Of a stretch of 61,418 nucleotides of DNA, positions 19,304-27,042 are shown in pieces. The stretch comes from Bacteroides sp. SM23_62_1 (GTDB lineage: Bacteria > Bacteroidota > Bacteroidia > Bacteroidales > SM23-62). The DNA is taken from assembly GCA_001304505.1 (NCBI GenBank), contig LJUQ01000012.1, positions 1-61,418 of the forward strand, written 5' to 3'. The notes below the pieces were generated by a model. That model searched no databases, was not told where the DNA came from, and worked only from the letters and a program-made list of their open reading frames with translations. Each line of letters starts with the position of its first letter. Position 1 is the stretch's first letter. Made by a program: the position numbers and the translations under genes.

Positions 19304-20317
19304 CTAGCTGCTCACATCCTGGAGAAACAATCGCGCTGTTTCCTGAATAGATTCATGTACCGGTATAAATCTTATTCCGGTTACTTTGATTATCTTCTCA
19401 TTTGAAAATTTTCTTTTTTCATTTGCCGCGGAAATAAATTCCATGGTTATGCGTCTTTTGTCACCACTAAACAGGCTCTTAAACCAGTCGAGGACACATA
19501 CTATCTGAATGATGATTGGCGAAGGTACCCTTGAAGGCAATGGTTTTCCCAGAGCTCCGGCAATCATTTCAAGTACTTCTTTATTTGTCAGATTTTCTGA
19601 CGTTATTATATATCTTTCTCCGGAATAATCTCCATTCATAAGGTGAATCATTACCTTTACCACATCCCTGACATCTACGTACCCCGTCATACCCTCAATA
19701 TAATATTTCAACCCTTTCCATACCACCTGAATCAATTGCCCACTGCTCCTGTGCCAGTTACCCGGGCCGACAATTACTGAAGGATTAACAATGACTGCAT
19801 TTAATCCTTCATTAATTGCACGCCAAACGATCATTTCAGACTTGTATTTACTGATAGAATAATATGAATGATGATGTGGACCTGTCCAGAGCTTTTCTTC
19901 AGTAACTTTTTCTTCCAGAACATTGTTTCCGAGTGTTGCCACAGAACTGACAAAACAAAGCTTTCTTACCTTGTGCTCCAAACAGGCGTTTACAACATTT
20001 TCAGTTCCTTCAATATTATTCCTCAGGATGGCCCGTTTGTCTGCAGGAGTAAACGAAACACGGGCGGCCAGATGATATACAAAATCCATCCCGCTAATAG
20101 CATCATGCACACTGTATGGGTCCGTTATATCAGCTTCAATCCATTCAATACGTGATAAAAGATCATCAGGATCATCCGTATAATAGCTGAAGGTTCTTTT
20201 AACATAATCAATACCATTCATATCACGGATCAGTGCCCTGACTTTCTTTTCTTCTTTCAGCAGGTTAAACAGAAGGTGAGAACCGACCAATCCTGTACCC
20301 CCGGTTATAAGAATCAT
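19304..20317 (-). CDS. NAD(P)-dependent epimerase/dehydratase (extended SDR family)
   Basis: 337 residues. N-terminal Rossmann motif ILITGGTGLVGSHLL, the D at the end of strand 3 (EADITD), and the catalytic Y-X3-K as YYSISKYKSE (about residue 153). The sequence resembles 3-beta-HSD/dihydroflavonol-reductase-like extended SDRs (VYHLAARVSF, VNPSVIVGPGNW). Known: such enzymes oxidise or reduce sugar nucleotides, steroids or acyl-linked alcohols; the exact substrate is not identifiable. Single gene, convergent with the DUF6591-like gene. Confidence 0.85.
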   Translation of the reverse strand: MILITGGTGLVGSHLLFNLLKEEKKVRALIRDMNGIDYVKRTFSYYTDDPDDLLSRIEWIEADITDPYSVHDAISGMDFVYHLAARVSFTPADKRAILRNNIEGTENVVNACLEHKVRKLCFVSSVATLGNNVLEEKVTEEKLWTGPHHHSYYSISKYKSEMIVWRAINEGLNAVIVNPSVIVGPGNWHRSSGQLIQVVWKGLKYYIEGMTGYVDVRDVVKVMIHLMNGDYSGERYIITSENLTNKEVLEMIAGALGKPLPSRVPSPIIIQIVCVLDWFKSLFSGDKRRITMEFISAANEKRKFSNEKIIKVTGIRFIPVHESIQETARLFLQDVSS

Positions 20318-20498
20318 GTATTAACTTTTTGTATCTGCGAAAATATGAATTATTCTTTGTTTTAAGGTCAAAACAGGAAACGGAGGCTAAATGAATTCTC
20401 TGAAAAATATCTATTATCTCTGAAAAAAATGACCATAACATGACCGATATTTTTAACAATTCATCATTAAAGGGTATAAACCATTAAACTCTTAAATC

Positions 20499-20864
20499 AT
20501 GAAAAACGAAAATTTAATGAATTCCTCTTTTGGCCGTCTGTTGGGATCAGATCTTATACCCGATGAATTCAATAATCAACAGGATTTTAATTTGTTCTGT
20601 AAAATACATGATGAGATGAACAAGTTTTTACAAAACCTTAATCAAAGCAAGTATGATAGTTCATTGAACGACCGGATTCATTTACTTTTTATGGCTCTTA
20701 AAAATCTCGATAATGTTGAAAAAGAATTACTTGCCTCAAATTTTGCAGAGGAACTATTATATCAGGAAAAGATCATAGAGGATATTCATTCAATGAAACT
20801 GATGGTTATAGATTATATCAATGACCTTTCCGGAGAATTGAATCGCAATAATATGAATCCGTGA
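20499..20864 (+). CDS. Uncharacterised 121-residue helical protein
   Basis: Not recognised. The sequence is soluble, acidic-leaning and almost wholly helical (DFNLFCKIHDEMNKFLQNL, IEDIHSMKLMVIDYINDLS), without signal peptide or membrane segment. Codon use resembles the neighbours and it starts with ATG in a clear frame, so it is likely real. It sits between the divergent epimerase gene and the riboflavin synthase leader. No function can be assigned. Confidence 0.65.
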   Translation: MKNENLMNSSFGRLLGSDLIPDEFNNQQDFNLFCKIHDEMNKFLQNLNQSKYDSSLNDRIHLLFMALKNLDNVEKELLASNFAEELLYQEKIIEDIHSMKLMVIDYINDLSGELNRNNMNP

Positions 20865-20891
20865 ATACAAGGTGTGTGTTAATATTATCTT

Positions 20892-21018
20892 TTCACGTAA
20901 GACAAATAGAATACAAAGTTTGCAAAGATCACATGTTTGTTAATCAAAACTTTGCGATCCCTGCCTGCTTCGCCAACTGGCGGATTCAGCAGGCAGTTTT
21001 GCGTCAGCTTTGCGTGAA
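20892..21018. repeat. Fold-back intergenic element with nested GC-rich palindrome
   Basis: Bounded by TTCACG (20892) and CGTGAA (21013-21018). Inside, CTGCCTGCT (20961-20969) pairs with AGCAGGCAG (20988-20996). The flanks contain CTTTGCG-type words facing one another. It lies in the 417-nt gene-free stretch 20865-21281 before ribE. Structure seen; function unknown. Confidence 0.5.
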
Positions 21019-21127
21019 GTCTTAAATTTAAGTTGTGACATACCTCCGGTTACATTTATATCTGGCATGAATGCTATTATTTCTCAAACTACGTTATACA
21101 TTAATTAATTTTCCTATGTAAAAAGTT

Positions 21128-21135
21128 TAAATTTG
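21128..21135 (+). promoter_or_regulatory. Possible -7 box for riboflavin synthase
   Basis: TAAATTTG fits TAnnTTTG and would give a transcript leader of roughly 140 nt before the ribE ATG at 21282, containing the two hairpins at 21172-21222. No clear -33 element. Confidence 0.35.
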
Positions 21136-21171
21136 TCTTTATTAATCAACAAATTTACACTTTACAGCAGG

Positions 21172-21222
21172 GAACTCCCATGAACTTTTTTCATGAGTTC
21201 TTGAGTAGTTTTTCATGAAAAA
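21172..21222 (+). promoter_or_regulatory. Two hairpins with repeated CATGAA words in the ribE leader
   Basis: Hairpin one pairs GAACT..CATGAA (21172-21184) with TTCATGAGTTC (21190-21200). Immediately after is a perfect 14-bp palindrome TTTTTCATGAAAAA (21209-21222). They could be an operator, a terminator/attenuator or an RNA switch. No FMN riboswitch consensus was recognised. Confidence 0.4.
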
Positions 21223-21281
21223 ACTTCATGTCCGTTAATAAATTGCACAACAGGTCAAATCTTAAACTAAAACGAATAATT

Positions 21282-21881
21282 ATGTTTTCAGGAATTGTTG
21301 AGGAAACAGCAACCGTTACAAAGCTTGTAAAAGAGCAAGAAAACCTGCATATTACGCTTACATGCAGTTTTGTAAACGAATTATCCATAGATCAGAGTAT
21401 TTCACATGATGGCGTATGCCTGACAGTAGTAAAAAAAACAGATAAGGATTATACTGTGACAGCGATCCTTGAAACCCTTCAAAAAACAAATCTGAGAAAC
21501 TGGAATGTTGGAACAAAGGTTAATCTCGAACGGAGTGTAAAGGTCGATGGCCGTCTTGACGGACACATGGTACAGGGGCATATTGATCTCACTGCTATAT
21601 GTGCTGAGGTCAAAGAAGCCGAAGGAAGCTGGTATTTTACATTCCAGTATGAACCTGTAACAGAAGAACATATAACTGTAGAGAAAGGATCCGTTTCAGT
21701 GAATGGGGTGTCCCTGACCGTTGTAAACTCCCGGGAAAAATCTTTCCAGGTTGCTATTATTCCGTATACATACCAGGTTACAAATTTCCACGAGATTAAA
21801 CCGGGAACCGTTGTAAATATTGAATTTGACATTATCGGGAAATATATTGCCAGAATCCTGAAAAAACAACTGGGGAAATAA
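21282..21881 (+). CDS. ribE: Riboflavin synthase alpha subunit
   Basis: 199 residues from the ATG beginning MFSGIVEETATV; an upstream in-frame ATG at 21228 would add a non-conserved leader. Two lumazine-binding repeats: the first with the SISHDGVCLTVV motif (about 40-55) and the second with KGSVSVNGVSLTVVN (about 130-150). The bridging DGHMVQGHIDL motif is intact. Known: dismutation of two 6,7-dimethyl-8-ribityllumazine molecules to riboflavin, acting as a trimer with lumazine synthase. It is a single gene here; other rib genes are not in the window. Confidence 0.93.
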   Translation: MFSGIVEETATVTKLVKEQENLHITLTCSFVNELSIDQSISHDGVCLTVVKKTDKDYTVTAILETLQKTNLRNWNVGTKVNLERSVKVDGRLDGHMVQGHIDLTAICAEVKEAEGSWYFTFQYEPVTEEHITVEKGSVSVNGVSLTVVNSREKSFQVAIIPYTYQVTNFHEIKPGTVVNIEFDIIGKYIARILKKQLGK

Positions 21882-22135
21882 TCCCAATTTATTTATCCTT
21901 ATTCCTACTCGCTAAACAGGTTTTAATTTTTTGTTTATTAAATCTTTTACTATCAACTGTATAGTTTATCCTTAACTGTATGCGGTTTGTTAAAAATCTC
22001 AGATTTACTGGACTTCAACTGCCAGATTTTAATTTTTCGGCACAGCCTGATTTTTGTTTAATTAATACCTTCTCCCTATCTGATTAGATTTTGTGTATCA
22101 GCACATTCATGATTATCAATTCCTAAAAAAATCCT

Positions 22136-22143
22136 TATCTTTG
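22136..22143 (+). promoter_or_regulatory. Bacteroidota -7 promoter box for ileS
   Basis: TATCTTTG (TAnnTTTG) lies 20 nt before the ileS ATG at 22164. No convincing -33 TTTG at the expected spacing. Confidence 0.45.
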
Positions 22144-22163
22144 CACAATTTTTAAAGAGACAC

Positions 22164-25100
22164 ATGAGTACCAGGTTCACAGAATATAAGAGTCTTGATC
22201 TTCCGAAAATAAATAAGGAAGTCCTTTCTTATTGGAAAAAGAATAAAACTTTTGAAAAAGGTTTGGAAATCAGAAAAACCAGCCCTGCATTCATTTTTTA
22301 TGAAGGACCCCCTTCAGCGAATGGAATTCCTGGCATTCATCATGTTATTTCCCGCACAATTAAAGATATCTTTTGCCGGTATAAATCACAGAAAGGTTAC
22401 AGGGTTGACCGCAAAGCCGGCTGGGACACCCATGGCCTTCCTGTTGAACTTGCAGTTGAAACATCCCTTGGCATCACCAAGGAAGATATAGGAAAGAAAA
22501 TCAGTGTAAGTGAATACAATAATACCTGTAAACAAGAGGTTATGCGTTATACACGTGAGTGGGAGGATTTTACCGATAAGATGGGTTACTGGATTAATAT
22601 GGACGAACCTTACATCACTTACGATAACCGTTATATTGAAACACTCTGGTACCTGTTAATGGAACTTTACAAGAAAGAATTCTTATACAAGGGATATACC
22701 ATTCAGCCATATTCACCCGCTGCCGGTACAGGCCTCAGCAGCCATGAACTGAACCAGCCGGGATGTTACCGTGATATCAAAGATACATCTGTTGTTGCCC
22801 TTTTTAAACTGATTCGTGATAAGAAATCCGATTTTCTTTATAAGAATATTGACTGTGACGTGTTCATACTTGCATGGACCACAACACCATGGACACTTCC
22901 ATCAAATACTGCACTTGCAATGGGGCCTGATATTGATTATATCAGAATAAAAACATTTCATCCATACAGTGGCAAACCTATTGTGGTAATTTTAGCCGGA
23001 ATTCTGTCAGAAATATATTTCCCTCCGGAAAACAGGAATCTCGATCCAGATCATTATCAGCCGGGTGATAAAGAAATTCCTTTTAAAGTCCTTTCCCGGC
23101 ATAAAGGCCGTGAATTTGAAGGAATCAAATATGAACAGCTTATTACCTGGGTTAAACCACATAAAGAAGCCTTCCGGATACTGCTGGGAGATTTCGTTTC
23201 AACAGAAGAAGGTACCGGGGTTGTGCATATCGCACCAACATTTGGAGCAGACGATTATAAAATAGCCCGGGAATATGATATACCTCCCCTGATTATTATT
23301 GATCGCGAAGGCACCACACAACCCCTGGTAGATAAAAAAGGAAGATTTTACCTGATCGAGGATATGAATCCCGATTTTGTGAAAGAATATGTAAATACAA
23401 AAGTCTATGGTGAATTCGCCGGCAAATTTGTAAAAAACGAATATGACGAGACGAGTGAAAAGGATGACGAGACTACTGATATTTCTATTGCTGTCGATCT
23501 GAAAAGACAGAATAAGGTTTTTCAGATCTCAAAGTATATACACAGTTATCCTCATTGCTGGCGCACTGATAAACCTGTTTTATATTATCCGCTTGAATCA
23601 TGGTTTATCCGTACTACAGCACTTAAAGACCGGTTAATTGAGCTGAATAATACAATTAACTGGAAGCCGAAATCAACCGGGGTCGGAAGGTTCGGGCAAT
23701 GGCTTGAAAACCTCGTTGACTGGAACCTTTCACGCTCCCGTTTCTGGGGAACTCCATTGCCAATCTGGATGACTGAAGATAAAACCGAGGAAAAATGTAT
23801 CGGATCACTGAAAGAATTGAAGGATGAAATAGTAAAATCTGTTGAGGCAGGATTTATGAAAGATAATCCACTTGCAGATTTTATCCCGGGTGATAATTCT
23901 TCCAAGAACTATAACAGGTTTGACCTTCATCGCCCATTTGTGGATAACATTATACTCGTTGCCTCTTCAGGAAAAAAAATGTACAGAGAACCGGATCTGA
24001 TAGATGGCTGGTTCGACTCGGGAGCTATGCCTTACGCCCAGTGGCATTATCCCTTTGAAAATAAAGATGAATTTAACCATTTGTTCCCTGCGGATTTTAT
24101 CTCCGAAGGTGTTGAACAAACCCGCGGATGGTTTTTTACACTTCATGCTATTGCTACAATGATCTCGGATTCAGTTTCAAGCAAAACTATTGTTTCACAT
24201 GGACTGGTTCTGGACAAGAATGGAAACAAGATGTCAAAAAGGCTTGGTAATTCTGTCGATCCGTTTCATACTATTGAAACATACGGGGCTGATCCGTTAA
24301 GGTGGTATATGATAACAAATAGTCAGCCATGGGATAACCTTAAATTTGATATTGCCGGTGTTGATGAAGTACGCCGGAAATTTTTTGGGACTCTGTTTAA
24401 TACATATTCATTCTTTGCACTATATGCCAATATCGATAGATTCCGATTTAATGAGGAAGATATTCCGGTAGCGGAAAGGCCTGAAATAGACCGGTGGATT
24501 ATTTCCCTGCTGAATACACTTACAAAAGAAGTTCAGGAATATTACGACGATTACGAACCTACCTGGGCAGGAAGGGCTATCCAGGAATTTGTTATAGAAA
24601 ACCTGAGTAACTGGTATGTTAGATTAAACAGAAAACGTTTCTGGGGTGGCGATTTTTCTAAAGATAAACTTTCCGCTTACCAGACTCTTTTCACCTGTCT
24701 CGTAACAGTTGCCCGGCTTATGGCACCTCTTGCTCCCTTTTTTGCAGAAAGATTATATAATGACCTCAATCAGGTTACGAAAAAATTCAGCTATGATTCC
24801 GTTCATCATACTGATTTTCCTGAATATGATGAATCGCTTATCGATAAAGAACTTGAAGAACGCATGGATATTGCACAAAAAATTTCTTCCCTCATACTGG
24901 GATTAAGAAGAAAAGTGAATATCAAAGTCCGCCAGCCTCTCAATAAAGTGCTTATTCCCCTCCTTAATAAAAAGTACAAGACAAAAATCGAAGCTGTTAA
25001 AAACCTTATTCTTTCAGAAATTAATGTGAAGGAACTTGAATATCTTTCCGATTCAAGTGAAATTTTAATTAAAAAAATTAAACCTGATTTCAAGGCCCTG

Positions 25101-25601
25101 GGACCCATGTATGGTAAACTAATGAAAGACATTGTTACTGTTATCAATCAGATGTCTCATGATGATATCCTTAATTTTGAAAAAGAAGGTTCGTTCACCT
25201 TCAGGATCGGGGAACAAAAAATCACGCTTACCTTGGATGATGTTGAAATCCTTTCCGAAGATATCCCGGGTTGGCTCGTTGCCAGTGAAGGAGACCTGAC
25301 TGTTGCACTCGATATCTCTGTTACTGAAGAACTCAGGTTCGAAGGTATTGCCAGGGAGTTCATTAATCGCATCCAGAATTACAGGAAAGAAAGCGGTTTT
25401 GATGTGACAGATAAAATCCTGGTCAGCATCCAGAAACATGATGCTATTAATAAAGCAATAGAAAAAAATAAGGAATATATTGGTTCTCAGACACTTGCGA
25501 AAGAAATACGATTAACTGATAAGCTGGAAAAAACCAATTCCCGGAAGGTTGAGATTGATGATGATATCACAACCCTGCTAAAAATAGAAAAAGTTATCTG
25601 A
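22164..25601 (+). CDS. ileS: Isoleucine--tRNA ligase
   Basis: 1145 residues. Class I signature in the Bacteroidetes form (PPSANGIPGIHHVISRTIKD, replacing HIGH), the RKAGWDTHGLPVEL segment, a large CP1 editing domain (AWTTTPWTLPSNTALA, EGTGVVHIAPTFGADDY), the tRNA-binding loop EGVEQTRGWFFTLH and KMSKR at about residue 690. An anticodon-binding and C-terminal domain follows. Known: attaches Ile to tRNA-Ile and edits Val. Length fits the eukaryotic-like IleS type. It leads the conserved set ileS, dksA-like, lspA, though each appears to have its own -7 box. Confidence 0.97.
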   Translation: MSTRFTEYKSLDLPKINKEVLSYWKKNKTFEKGLEIRKTSPAFIFYEGPPSANGIPGIHHVISRTIKDIFCRYKSQKGYRVDRKAGWDTHGLPVELAVETSLGITKEDIGKKISVSEYNNTCKQEVMRYTREWEDFTDKMGYWINMDEPYITYDNRYIETLWYLLMELYKKEFLYKGYTIQPYSPAAGTGLSSHELNQPGCYRDIKDTSVVALFKLIRDKKSDFLYKNIDCDVFILAWTTTPWTLPSNTALAMGPDIDYIRIKTFHPYSGKPIVVILAGILSEIYFPPENRNLDPDHYQPGDKEIPFKVLSRHKGREFEGIKYEQLITWVKPHKEAFRILLGDFVSTEEGTGVVHIAPTFGADDYKIAREYDIPPLIIIDREGTTQPLVDKKGRFYLIEDMNPDFVKEYVNTKVYGEFAGKFVKNEYDETSEKDDETTDISIAVDLKRQNKVFQISKYIHSYPHCWRTDKPVLYYPLESWFIRTTALKDRLIELNNTINWKPKSTGVGRFGQWLENLVDWNLSRSRFWGTPLPIWMTEDKTEEKCIGSLKELKDEIVKSVEAGFMKDNPLADFIPGDNSSKNYNRFDLHRPFVDNIILVASSGKKMYREPDLIDGWFDSGAMPYAQWHYPFENKDEFNHLFPADFISEGVEQTRGWFFTLHAIATMISDSVSSKTIVSHGLVLDKNGNKMSKRLGNSVDPFHTIETYGADPLRWYMITNSQPWDNLKFDIAGVDEVRRKFFGTLFNTYSFFALYANIDRFRFNEEDIPVAERPEIDRWIISLLNTLTKEVQEYYDDYEPTWAGRAIQEFVIENLSNWYVRLNRKRFWGGDFSKDKLSAYQTLFTCLVTVARLMAPLAPFFAERLYNDLNQVTKKFSYDSVHHTDFPEYDESLIDKELEERMDIAQKISSLILGLRRKVNIKVRQPLNKVLIPLLNKKYKTKIEAVKNLILSEINVKELEYLSDSSEILIKKIKPDFKALGPMYGKLMKDIVTVINQMSHDDILNFEKEGSFTFRIGEQKITLTLDDVEILSEDIPGWLVASEGDLTVALDISVTEELRFEGIAREFINRIQNYRKESGFDVTDKILVSIQKHDAINKAIEKNKEYIGSQTLAKEIRLTDKLEKTNSRKVEIDDDITTLLKIEKVI

Positions 25602-25676
25602 TAAGTGAGGCATTTGCCTGTTCTGTTTATATTTTCCAATAAACTCTACAATATGGCCCATTTATTCAAATTTTCT

Positions 25677-25684
25677 TATATTTG
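25677..25684 (+). promoter_or_regulatory. Bacteroidota -7 promoter box for dksA-like gene
   Basis: TATATTTG matches TAnnTTTG, 17 nt before the ATG at 25702; -33 element not evident. Confidence 0.4.
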
Positions 25685-25701
25685 GCGAAAATTTATGAGC
25701 C

Positions 25702-26079
25702 ATGGGAGAAAAGACGAGATATAATGATGATGAGCTTGAGGAATTTAAGCAAATAATCCTGGCCAAGCTTGACAAAGCAAGAAAAGATTATGACTTGTTA
25801 AAAGATGCTATCACCCAGAGTGAAAGCAACGATACACAGGATACTTCCCCAACCTTTAAGGTGCTTGAAGAAGGGGCTGCAACCCTATCCAAAGAAGAAG
25901 CCGGTAAACTGGCACAACGACAACAAAAGTTTATTCAACATCTGCAGGCAGCCCTGATCAGGATTGAGAATAAAACTTATGGCATCTGTCGTGTGACCGG
26001 CAAGTTGATACCAAAGGAAAGGTTACGTGCTGTACCACATGCAACCCTCAGTATTGACGCCAAACAACAGCAACAATAA
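25702..26079 (+). CDS. TraR/DksA-family protein without a complete zinc finger
   Basis: 125 residues. An N-terminal coiled-coil (LEEFKQIILAKLDKARKDYDLL ... QRQQKFIQHLQAALIRIENKTYG) is followed by the zinc-finger region ICRVTGKLIPKERLRAVPHATLS. Known: classical DksA has C-X2-C-X17-C-X2-C; here only the first Cys remains (GICRVTG), while the flanking pattern is kept. This variant is seen in Bacteroidota ileS-lspA neighbourhoods. Inferred: binds the RNA polymerase secondary channel without zinc to modulate transcription. A strong terminator follows 21 nt downstream. Confidence 0.85.
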   Translation: MGEKTRYNDDELEEFKQIILAKLDKARKDYDLLKDAITQSESNDTQDTSPTFKVLEEGAATLSKEEAGKLAQRQQKFIQHLQAALIRIENKTYGICRVTGKLIPKERLRAVPHATLSIDAKQQQQ

Positions 26080-26100
26080 TCTTTAAGTAATGACTTTAAT

Positions 26101-26136
26101 AAAAATGATTGGAGAACGATTTCCAATCATTTTTTA
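26101..26136 (+). terminator. Rho-independent terminator after dksA-like gene
   Basis: AAAAATGATTGGA pairs with TCCAATCATTTTT around an 8-nt loop and is followed by further T residues, giving a 13-bp stem and U-tract. It is 21 nt after the dksA-like stop and separates it from lspA. Confidence 0.85.
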
Positions 26137-26292
26137 TCTAGTCCTGAAAAGTTCTGAGGTCAAACCAGCGATATTGAGGATTCAACGCTTACGGTGCTGT
26201 GCACTGGCACAGCTCCACATATCCGAATTATAGCTCATTTATCTGGAATTTCAATATACATGTCCGAAAGTATTAACTTTTCATATTAATAT

Positions 26293-26300
26293 TATCTTTG
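26293..26300 (+). promoter_or_regulatory. Bacteroidota -7 promoter box for lspA
   Basis: TATCTTTG fits TAnnTTTG, 20 nt before the lspA ATG, and downstream of a strong terminator, so an own promoter is expected. Confidence 0.5.
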
Positions 26301-26320
26301 CCTTTCCCGAATGAAATAAT

Positions 26321-26995
26321 ATGTCTATTACAAGAAAATCCCTTATTCTTATATCTGTGATCCTTATCCTAGACCAGTTTATGAAAATCTGGATTAAAAC
26401 TTCACTCATGCTGGGAGAGGAAATTCATGTTTTTGGTAACTGGTTCATCCTGCATTTCACTGAGAATAACGGTATGGCATTCGGAATTGATATTCCGGGA
26501 GAATTCGGTAAAATCAGTCTCAGCCTTTTCCGTATTGCTGCGGTAGTAGGGATTGCTTTTTTTATCCGTCATCTTATCCGTAACAAGGCTCATCATGGCC
26601 TCGTCATCAGCACCTCACTCATCCTGGCCGGAGCCATAGGCAATATCATCGATTCAGCATTTTATGGTGTTATTTTTACTGACAGCTGGGGTCGGGTTGC
26701 AGAAATTTTTCCGGAAAATGGTGGGTATGCATCATTTCTCCATGGCAGGGTCGTTGATATGTTATATTTTCCAATTATTAAAGGAAGCTGGCCGGACTGG
26801 TTCCCCTTCTGGGGTGGTCAGACTTTTATTTTCTTCCGGCCTGTTTTCAATATCGCCGATTCATCAATTACAACAGGTGTAATTATTATCCTTATTTTCC
26901 AGAAACGCTTTTTCAGGATATCAGAAAAAGTGCAGACCGAAGATACTGATGCAATCCACTCATCCGGCTCATCAGAAGAATCAATAGAGCAATGA
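26321..26995 (+). CDS. lspA: Lipoprotein signal peptidase (signal peptidase II)
   Basis: 224 residues with four membrane segments. Family motifs: HFTENNGMAFGID, the first catalytic Asp in AGAIGNIIDSAFYG and the second in FNIADSSITTG. Known: inner-membrane aspartyl protease that removes signal peptides from prolipoproteins. The loop between the catalytic segments is expanded, as usual in Bacteroidota LspA (about 200-225 residues). Substrates in this window would include the lipoproteins at 4359, 18900, 50467 and 55530. Confidence 0.95.
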   Translation: MSITRKSLILISVILILDQFMKIWIKTSLMLGEEIHVFGNWFILHFTENNGMAFGIDIPGEFGKISLSLFRIAAVVGIAFFIRHLIRNKAHHGLVISTSLILAGAIGNIIDSAFYGVIFTDSWGRVAEIFPENGGYASFLHGRVVDMLYFPIIKGSWPDWFPFWGGQTFIFFRPVFNIADSSITTGVIIILIFQKRFFRISEKVQTEDTDAIHSSGSSEESIEQ

Positions 26996-27042
26996 TTCTG
27001 AAGAAACCTCGTATAGAACTCATTTAGAGATTGCGAGTGGTT

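Noticed and set aside
20865..21281. FMN riboswitch upstream of riboflavin synthase
   Set aside because: No AGGGGCAGGGT-type conserved core is visible; only unrelated hairpins.
22585..24910. Several short minus-strand frames inside ileS
   Set aside because: They lie within a complete, highly conserved ileS and show no independent features.
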